Source: Gemmatimonas aurantiaca T-27 (lineage in GTDB: Bacteria; Gemmatimonadota; Gemmatimonadetes; Gemmatimonadales; Gemmatimonadaceae). From it: 64,000 bases of DNA. The notes under the pieces are model-generated. The model did not search any database. It saw only the letters and a list, made by a program, of their open reading frames with translations, and had not been told where the DNA came from. The stretch covers positions 2,053,646 to 2,117,645 of the forward strand of contig NC_012489.1 of assembly GCF_000010305.1 (NCBI RefSeq). Direction: 5' to 3'. This document shows, in pieces, positions 56,760-64,000 of the stretch (positions within the stretch are counted from its first letter, which is position 1; the number at the start of each line of letters is the position of its first letter). A program made the position numbers and the translations under genes.

Positions 56760-56789
56760 GCCCGGATCGTCCCCTCAGGACATCCGGGC
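56760..56789 (+). terminator. Hairpin after mscL
   Basis: GCCCGGAT (56760-56767) pairs with ATCCGGGC (56782-56789), with inner GTCC/GGAC and a 5-nt loop, 12 bp past the mscL stop. There is no T-tract. Confidence 0.55.
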
Positions 56790-56852
56790 AGGCCCACGCC
56801 GCGGCCTCTGGCCACGGCCTTACGCCGCTGGCCTCCGCCGCTGGCCGACCGC

Positions 56853-57365
56853 CTATTCCGGCAGCGGCCCCAGATCCACCAGAATCGCGCCCTTCTCCAC
56901 CGCCTGACCGGGTGCGACCCGGATACCGGTGACGACGCCGGCCGTGGTGGCCCGGAGCTCGTTCTCCATTTTCATCGCCTCGATCATCACGAGCCCCTGC
57001 CCGGCGCTCACGGTGTCACCCACCGCCACGGCGATGCGCACCACCAGCCCGGGCATCGGGGCGGTCACCGGGGCCGGCCCACTCGCCGCCGCCGACGCTG
57101 CCGTCAGATCCCGAATCGCCCGCATGCGCTCATCGAGGGCCTCGGCTTCCACCCGGGCGCCATCCACATCGAGCACCCAGCGGCCACGCTCACTGCCCCG
57201 GCGGGCCACCACCCGATGCACCTGCTCGCCCAACCGGACGAGCCGCACCGGCGTCCCCGCGATAGGCGTGAGCGCCACGTCGACGCGCTCCCCGTTGACG
57301 ACTGCGTGCGCTCCGTCGAGCTCCACGGTGATTCGTTCGCCGTTCACATCCACGATGTACTTCAC
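56853..57365 (-). CDS. Biotin carboxyl carrier protein of an acyl-CoA carboxylase
   Basis: 170 aa from GTG 57365. The C-terminal biotinyl domain (about 90-170) has the MPGLVVRIAVAVGDTV start and the biotin-acceptor Lys in EAMKMENEL. The first 85 residues (KYIVDVNGERITVELDG, VRLVRLGEQVHRVVARRGS) are beta-rich and resemble the linker between the carboxylase and biotin domains in fused propionyl- or methylcrotonyl-CoA carboxylase alpha chains. The GTG overlaps the methyltransferase stop (GTGA). The frame extends further upstream within that gene, but those residues do not fit. Confidence 0.88.
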   Translation of the reverse strand: MKYIVDVNGERITVELDGAHAVVNGERVDVALTPIAGTPVRLVRLGEQVHRVVARRGSERGRWVLDVDGARVEAEALDERMRAIRDLTAASAAASGPAPVTAPMPGLVVRIAVAVGDTVSAGQGLVMIEAMKMENELRATTAGVVTGIRVAPGQAVEKGAILVDLGPLPE

Positions 57366-58768
57366 GCGGCCTCCCGCCCCTGCGATCGCTGCAACACACA
57401 CACGGTCTCTACGTGTGCGGTCTGCGGAAACATGTCGAAACAGTGTACAGAAACGATGTCCCACGACGGCATGCGCGACAGATCGCGCGCCAGGGTCGCA
57501 GGGTCACAACTCACATAGACCACGCCCCGTGCCGGACGCATGATCTCATCTTCCAGCCAGGCCGTCACGCGCGCGTCCACACCGCGCCGCGGGGGATTCA
57601 GAACCACCACGTCGGGTGCCTGCACGTCGGTGGCAAGGCCCGGAATCGCCCGCTCCATCAAATCACACACCACCTGCGCACGACCAGCCACGGCCTCGCC
57701 GGCAGCGCGCAATCGCTCCTCGGTCCGGCGCGCACCCATGGCATCGGCTTCCACGGCGATCACCTCTCGACCCGCACGCGCCAGGCGCTCGGTCAGAAGG
57801 CCGGTGCCGGAATAGCCATCCACCACGCGTTGTGGGGCGAACTGGGTGACGGCGGCATACACATGCTCCCGCAGGGCATCGGCCACCCGCGCATTCACCT
57901 GCGCGAAGGCCAGCGCTTCGCTGGCTTCCGGGGCATCGCCCTCCTGCAGCGCCGCATCGCGGGTGCCGTCTTCCGCTTCCCACCACACGGCGCGCACCTG
58001 AGGCACTCGTCGCAGGACGGCGGCGCTCCACCGCTCGCGATCCGGCCACTGCGTGCCACCCTGCAGTACCACCGTCACCTTGAGGTCCGCGTCGGCAACC
58101 AGGGTGGCGTCGGTATCCAGCCGAAGTCCGAGCCGCAGGGAGTCCGCGTCCGGCATGGTCAGCGAACGATCCGTCAGCACGGCTCGGAGGGCATGCCATG
58201 TCTCGACCAGCAGGGGATGCGCGATCTCGCACTGTTGCAGGGCAAACACCCGACGGGCGTCGTCGTGTGGATGGAGTCCGCCGATCCATCCGCCACTGCG
58301 TCGTAGCAAAACGAGCGTGAGGCGTCCCCGGTAATGCCACTCCAGGTCGGACGTGATGGGCGGGAGTGCCACCTCGCGCCGACCGACACGCCGCAGCGTC
58401 TCCTGCACCATCTGCTGGCGAGCCTGACGCTGCGTGTCGGCATTGACGTGCTGCAACTGACAGGCGCCGCACCGATCCGTTTCGTAGTGCCCGCATCGGG
58501 CATCCACCCGGTGCGCCGAGCGCTCGAGCAACTGCAGCACACGTCCGCGTCCATGACGCGCATGCCGAGTATACGCGACCTGGGCCACATCGCCGGGCGC
58601 CGTGCGAGGCACAAACACCGCCATCCCATCCACACGCCCCACGCCCTCACCGCCGGCAGCGAAGCTGTCGATGGTGAGCACGGCGGTGTGCTCGGGAAGC
58701 GCCGCGCGCTCGCGACGCCCCCGCTGATGCTCTCGATGATGGTCCTGGCGACCGGGGCGACGACGCAC
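57362..58768 (-). CDS. RlmD/TrmA-family RNA (uracil-5)-methyltransferase
   Basis: 468 aa. A TRAM domain (TIDSFAAGGEGVGRVDGMAVF) is followed by iron-sulfur ligands Cys92, Cys100, Cys103 and Cys180. The SAM fold follows with RVVDGYSGTGLLTERLA and VVLNPPRRGVD, then the catalytic Cys in VVYVSCDPATLARDL and PQTAHVETVCVL. It methylates uridine C5 in 23S rRNA or tRNA; the target is not clear. The start is GTG 58768, directly after the biotin carboxylase stop; the first 25 residues are unusually basic, so a later start is possible. Its place between two carboxylase genes is odd. Confidence 0.9.
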   Translation of the reverse strand: MRRRPGRQDHHREHQRGRRERAALPEHTAVLTIDSFAAGGEGVGRVDGMAVFVPRTAPGDVAQVAYTRHARHGRGRVLQLLERSAHRVDARCGHYETDRCGACQLQHVNADTQRQARQQMVQETLRRVGRREVALPPITSDLEWHYRGRLTLVLLRRSGGWIGGLHPHDDARRVFALQQCEIAHPLLVETWHALRAVLTDRSLTMPDADSLRLGLRLDTDATLVADADLKVTVVLQGGTQWPDRERWSAAVLRRVPQVRAVWWEAEDGTRDAALQEGDAPEASEALAFAQVNARVADALREHVYAAVTQFAPQRVVDGYSGTGLLTERLARAGREVIAVEADAMGARRTEERLRAAGEAVAGRAQVVCDLMERAIPGLATDVQAPDVVVLNPPRRGVDARVTAWLEDEIMRPARGVVYVSCDPATLARDLSRMPSWDIVSVHCFDMFPQTAHVETVCVLQRSQGREAA

Positions 58769-58770
58769 CG

Positions 58771-60306
58771 TCAGCGCAGTCCTTCTTGGCGGGCCAGCGC
58801 GGCCCAGGCACTCGGCTTGGCTTCCGACGGCGCCACCGTGGCAGCGGACGCGCCGGTACCCGCCGGTGCTGATACCCGTCCGGCGGAACGTTCTTCATGC
58901 GCGACGAGCGCGGCCGCGATGGCGGCCAAGCGCAACGTTTCGGGATCGGTGTTCGGACCCGTCAGCGTCGCCAGACGCTGCTCGAGCCACTGGATGGTGA
59001 TATCGCCACGCTGGAACTCGGCATCATCCATCACGCGCAGATGAAAGGCGCGCGACGATTCGATGCCGTCGATCGTGAGCTCGAGCAGCGCACGACGCAT
59101 GCGCGAGATGGCGAGATCGCGCGTGGGCGCATGCACGATGAGCTTGGCCAGCATGGGGTCGTAATGCAGCCCGACCACACTGCCCGCTTCGATGCCACCG
59201 TCCCAACGCACGCCCGGGCCGCTTGGCAGATGCAGATATTCGATGCGACCGGTGCTGGGCAGAAACCCGTTGCTCGGATCTTCGCTCGTGATGCGGCACT
59301 CGATGGCCCACCCACGCGGCGTGAAATCCTTCTGCGCGAACGGCAGCGCTTCACCGGCCGCGATGCGGATCTGCCACTGCACCAGGTCGATCCCCATGAC
59401 CAATTCCGTCACCGGGTGCTCCACCTGGATGCGCGTGTTCATCTCGAGGAAGTAGTACTGCCCATCCTTGTCGAGCAGGAACTCACACGTGCCCGCGTTC
59501 ACGTAGCCAGCCGCCTTGGCAGCAGCCACCGCCGTCGCACCCATGCGGGCTCGCAGCTCCGGCGACACGGCCACACTGGGCGCTTCCTCGATCATCTTCT
59601 GATGGCGACGCTGCACCGAGCACTCACGCTCGCCGAGGTGCATGACATTGCCATGCGTGTCGGCGAGCACCTGGATCTCCACGTGGCGCGGGCCCTCGAT
59701 GTACTTCTCGAGGTACACGGCATCATCACCAAAGGCGTTCTGCGCTTCACGACGCGCGGACGCGAGGGCATCGGCGATGTCCTCCTTCGCCCGCACCACG
59801 CGCATGCCCTTGCCACCGCCACCGGCGGCGGCCTTGAGCAGCACCGGAAAGCCGTACGATTCCGCGATGGCCAGCGCTTCGTCGGCGTCCTTCACGCCTT
59901 CCGCATTGCCGGGCACCACCGGCACACCGGCCGCGATGACCAATTGACGCGCGGCCGTCTTCGATCCCATCGCTTCGATGGCTTCCGCTGGTGGGCCAAT
60001 GAACACCAAACCCGCTTCCCGCACGGCACGCGCAAACCACGCGCGCTCCGACAGAAATCCATAGCCCGGATGAATGGCCTGTGCGCCCGTGCGCAGCGCC
60101 ACTTCGATCAAACGTTCCCCGACGAGATAGCTCTGGCTCGAGGGCGGCGGCCCCACCAGCACCGCTTCATCGGCTTCGCGCACATGCGGCGCCTCGGCGT
60201 CGGCCTCGGAGTAGACGGCGACGGTCTTGACGCCGAGCTCCTGGCAGGCGCGGATGACACGCAACGCAATTTCGCCGCGGTTGGCGACGAGCACCTTGGT
60301 GAACAT
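58771..60306 (-). CDS. accC: Biotin carboxylase subunit of an acyl-CoA carboxylase
   Basis: 511 aa. It begins MFTKVLVANRGEIALRVIRACQELG, and shows the ATP-grasp features AAAGGGGKGMRVV, EKYIEGPRHVEIQVLAD, RDCS-like GERECSVQRRHQKMIEEAPS, and FLEMNTRIQVEHPVTE. The core ends near residue 445. The remaining 65 residues (HEERSAGRV...PSAWAALARQEGLR) resemble the start of the BT linker of fused alpha subunits, which then stops. It may serve the PccB-like protein and possibly acetyl-CoA carboxylase too. Confidence 0.93.
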   Translation of the reverse strand: MFTKVLVANRGEIALRVIRACQELGVKTVAVYSEADAEAPHVREADEAVLVGPPPSSQSYLVGERLIEVALRTGAQAIHPGYGFLSERAWFARAVREAGLVFIGPPAEAIEAMGSKTAARQLVIAAGVPVVPGNAEGVKDADEALAIAESYGFPVLLKAAAGGGGKGMRVVRAKEDIADALASARREAQNAFGDDAVYLEKYIEGPRHVEIQVLADTHGNVMHLGERECSVQRRHQKMIEEAPSVAVSPELRARMGATAVAAAKAAGYVNAGTCEFLLDKDGQYYFLEMNTRIQVEHPVTELVMGIDLVQWQIRIAAGEALPFAQKDFTPRGWAIECRITSEDPSNGFLPSTGRIEYLHLPSGPGVRWDGGIEAGSVVGLHYDPMLAKLIVHAPTRDLAISRMRRALLELTIDGIESSRAFHLRVMDDAEFQRGDITIQWLEQRLATLTGPNTDPETLRLAAIAAALVAHEERSAGRVSAPAGTGASAATVAPSEAKPSAWAALARQEGLR

Positions 60307-60314
60307 GCCTGGCC

Positions 60315-61877
<1,563 letters not shown>

Positions 61878-61885
61878 GGCGCGGG

Positions 61886-61891
61886 AAGCTA
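61886..61891 (-). promoter_or_regulatory. Candidate -10 element of the carboxylase operon, leaderless spacing
   Basis: TAGCTT (61891-61886, minus strand) ends 8 nt before the pccB ATG, as it does before dus. The -35 region (about 61909-61914, TACCAA) matches poorly. Confidence 0.4.
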
Positions 61892-62028
61892 GCCCCCGTC
61901 CTGAGGCATTGGTAGCGATGGGCCAGGCCCCCCGCCTGCAATCGGCGCCTATTTCCCCTCGTCCCGCTCATGCCACGTCCCGGACGCGCCCTCTGGCCCC
62001 TATCAGGACCGCCTTCGAGGGTGACCCG

Positions 62029-63396
62029 TCAGGGGGCAAACGTCCGTGCCTGCTCATGGCGACTGTGCACATGGGCTCGCAGCGTCGCCAGCGCGCCGGT
62101 GAAGCTGGCTGCGTCAGACAGATAGGTCGCACCCGCCTGCTCCCCATTGGGGCCGATCGCATAGGGCGCGATGAGGGCGTGGTGGCGGTCCAGCAGGGCC
62201 TCCATGCGGCTGGGCGTGAACACCGTGGACTGGAAGACGGCCACGTGCTGCCGGTAAAGTGCGAAATACACCGGGTCGTCGGCGAGGAAACGCAGGAGCG
62301 GCCACTGCGTCCCGTTGACTTCGTTCATGGAGAGACTGAGCGCGAGGCTATTGGCGGTCAGTGCCTCGTTCATGTCCCACGGGATCCAGGTGAGCGCCTT
62401 GCCGGGCCTGTTGTAGAGATAGGCGTTTTGCGGCAGTGCACCGTACACATCCCAGTTCACCATGACGTTGTTGACGGCCAGGTACCGCAGAAAGTGGTCG
62501 ACATCGAACGTGGCCTCGAGCGCTGTGCGCCATGCCAACGGATCGCTGCGTCGCGTGGTGTCGTGCAGCGCCGCGATGAAGGCCTGCACATCACGCCAGT
62601 CGTCGGCGTTTTGGTTGTTCTTCTTCTCGAGTTGATCGCGTTCGAACACGAGAAAGCGTGAGGTGGGTTTGTACACATTGCCCGTGTCGCTGCCGAACTG
62701 CGAGGCGAGCATGGTGTCCTCGATGATCTCCACCATGGTGTACACCCCCACGTATCGCGCGCCTTCACCGAAGTCGATATACACGCGATAGAACGCTGTG
62801 CGTGCTGCCGGCACGCCAGCGAGACGAAAGATGTCGGCCGCCGTCTTTTCGCGAATGAGTGACTGGTCACGAAAGTTCGGCGACATCGAGAGTTCCTTGA
62901 ACCCATGGAATCGCTGATTGCGAATTTCTGGGTAGCGATCCTCGAAACGATCGAAGTTCAGCCGAAAGGGGAGCTTGTAGTTGCCGTTGAGCCATGCGGA
63001 GCCGAGCGAAGAATTGCCCTTCAGGCGAAAGCCCACATGAGACCAGGTGCGGCCATGCGAACGGAGGGTGACATCGATGTAGTCAGGGTCCTTGCGCGGA
63101 ATGGCAAAGCCGGGACCTCTGGCGCCAAAATCGAATCCCCAGAGCGCGGTCATGTTGGCGCGCACGCTACTCCATTGCGCGGCCGTCATCTGTATGTCGA
63201 GGCGACGCACGACATCGTCTGCAAAGACCTCGGCGTAGTTCGGCGCTGCCGCAGATCCGTGCGAGGCCTCCGACCAGCCGTCATCCGTTTCCGGTGGCAG
63301 TGTGACGGTGGTGGTGGCGTCCGGACGGCATGACAGCAAGGCGCCGCACGTGAGGAGGCCGATGAGTTGCCGAGTGAACGACGGAAGAGCGCGCAT
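62029..63396 (-). CDS. CotH-like kinase-fold lipoprotein
   Basis: 455 aa from ATG 63396. The signal peptide ends in GALLSC (Cys about 23), a good lipobox. The body matches the CotH family: YAEVFADDVVRRLDIQMTAAQW, VGFRLKGNSSLGS, FKELSMSPNFRDQSLIREK, VYTMVEIIED, and the late motif NAYLYNRPGKALTWIPWDMNEAL, where the Asp of IPWDMNE corresponds to a metal-binding residue. In Bacillus CotH phosphorylates spore-coat proteins; bacterial surface homologues are mostly uncharacterised. A TTG at 63411 is also in frame. Confidence 0.88.
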   Translation of the reverse strand: MRALPSFTRQLIGLLTCGALLSCRPDATTTVTLPPETDDGWSEASHGSAAAPNYAEVFADDVVRRLDIQMTAAQWSSVRANMTALWGFDFGARGPGFAIPRKDPDYIDVTLRSHGRTWSHVGFRLKGNSSLGSAWLNGNYKLPFRLNFDRFEDRYPEIRNQRFHGFKELSMSPNFRDQSLIREKTAADIFRLAGVPAARTAFYRVYIDFGEGARYVGVYTMVEIIEDTMLASQFGSDTGNVYKPTSRFLVFERDQLEKKNNQNADDWRDVQAFIAALHDTTRRSDPLAWRTALEATFDVDHFLRYLAVNNVMVNWDVYGALPQNAYLYNRPGKALTWIPWDMNEALTANSLALSLSMNEVNGTQWPLLRFLADDPVYFALYRQHVAVFQSTVFTPSRMEALLDRHHALIAPYAIGPNGEQAGATYLSDAASFTGALATLRAHVHSRHEQARTFAP

Positions 63397-63401
63397 ACTC
63401 C

Positions 63402-63407
63402 ACAATA
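63402..63407 (-). promoter_or_regulatory. Possible -10 element before the CotH-like gene
   Basis: TATTGT (63407-63402, minus strand) ends 5 nt before the ATG at 63396. A GGAG also lies directly before the ATG but too close to be a good ribosome-binding site. There is no clear -35 box. Confidence 0.25.
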
Positions 63408-63521
63408 GCAAAACGCGCGGGAGGCCGGATGACGGCGTCCCACGCGTTCGCAGTACTGCTGGGCCACCGAGCTATCGTGTCATGCCGTGGGCACGAAGGA
63501 CAGCTCGGGAAAACACCCGTA

Positions 63522-63926
63522 TCAGTTGGCCTTGTAGATGATCGGCAGCACGACCTTGGTCTTCACCGCCGCGCCATTCACCTTGCCGGGGTTGAAGTCG
63601 AGCTTGGCCACCACCTTCTTGGCCGCTTCGCCGAGTGCCGTCTGCGTGGCATCGACCACTTCCACCGAGGTCGGGTCCACCTTGCCCTTCGAATCCACGA
63701 CAAACTGGAGTTCAACCATGCCACCCACACCACGGCTCTTGAGATCGGCCGGGTACGATTCCTGGATCAGTCGGGCGGCGTTCGTGGACGAGGCAAGCTT
63801 CGGCGGATTGGTCACTTCCGAGATCGGATAGACCTTGTCGTCCTGAGCTGCAGCGGTGCCAGCAAGGGGGCCGGCGAGCAATACGGCGGCAATGGCGGGG
63901 AACAGGGCAAGACGAAACGTCGACAT
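63522..63926 (-). CDS. Secreted stand-alone TonB C-terminal domain protein
   Basis: 134 aa from ATG 63926. A signal peptide (FRLALFPAIAAVLLAGPLAGTAAAQ) is followed directly by a TonB C-terminal fold: YPADLKSRGVGGMVELQFVVDSKGKVD, SVEVVDATQTALGEAAKKVVAKLDFNPGKVNG. There is no membrane anchor other than the signal peptide and no Pro-rich spanning region, so it cannot act as an ordinary energy transducer. It may be a free periplasmic partner for another protein. The open frame reaches a start at 63959. It lies 125 bp from the CotH-like gene in the same direction. Confidence 0.8.
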   Translation of the reverse strand: MSTFRLALFPAIAAVLLAGPLAGTAAAQDDKVYPISEVTNPPKLASSTNAARLIQESYPADLKSRGVGGMVELQFVVDSKGKVDPTSVEVVDATQTALGEAAKKVVAKLDFNPGKVNGAAVKTKVVLPIIYKAN

Positions 63927-64000
63927 AGGGATTTGATCCTCGAGATCACGACAGGACAATCTGATAGCCCAGCACTTCGGCGTCGAAGCCAGGGGGTTGC

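Overview
The window is 64 kb of dense, high-GC bacterial chromosome. It is almost entirely housekeeping genes, with about 57 protein genes and one tmRNA gene. I see no insertion sequence, prophage, CRISPR array, tRNA or rRNA gene. The encoded envelope is Gram-negative in type (MreBCD/RodA/PBP2, RseP, CdsA, several lipoproteins, a TonB-like domain). Together with the class Ic ribonucleotide reductase, the archaeal-type ProS and the overall gene order, this suggests Gemmatimonadota or a relative. The taxonomic placement is inference; only the gene content is seen directly.

Layout. 1-8316 (+): a tightly overlapping purine operon purB(partial)-purC-[psd-pssA]-purS-purQ-purL-purF, with two phospholipid genes inside it and a secreted NTF2-like protein at its end. 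8338-8736 (-): ssrA (tmRNA) and its terminator. 8825-18909: dus and a ptsN-like gene transcribed divergently, a large hybrid histidine kinase, a MATE exporter, a secreted amidohydrolase, a pentapeptide-repeat protein, a pirin and pantothenate kinase. 19117-23447 (-): nrdA-nrdB behind a cobalamin riboswitch. 23545-29657 (-): hisS-proS-lysA-phosphodiesterase-guaA. 29667-37736 (-): mreB-mreC-mreD-pbp2-rodA-accD-folC. 37941-42902 (-): rpsO-pnp-M16 peptidase-ald. 43014-46984 (+): a Ser/Thr kinase and a sigma-54 activator. 47040-55970 (-): rplM-rpsI, rpsB-tsf-pyrH-frr-uppS-cdsA-dxr-rseP-lipoprotein. 56392-56748 (+): mscL. 56853-61877 (-): an acyl-CoA carboxylase operon (pccB-like, biotin carboxylase, an rRNA methyltransferase, biotin carrier). 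62029-63926 (-): a CotH-like lipoprotein and a secreted TonB-C domain protein.

The most interesting unit is nrdAB. NrdB carries Phe where the radical Tyr should be, plus Glu in place of the first Asp ligand, which is the class Ic (Mn/Fe) signature. A textbook adenosylcobalamin riboswitch sits in its leader. Together these predict that B12 turns off the tyrosyl-radical-free class Ic enzyme, and that a B12-dependent class II enzyme exists elsewhere in the genome. Other points worth attention are a recurring TAGCTT/TANNNT element 5-8 nt before several ATG codons (apparent leaderless transcription), a carboxylase alpha subunit that appears split in two around an RNA methyltransferase gene, RGG-type tails on both S2 and PNPase, and repeat-bearing MreC.

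Start codons were chosen from family alignment by eye, ATGA/GTGA overlaps and Shine-Dalgarno-like sequences. Where the choice is uncertain the entry says so.
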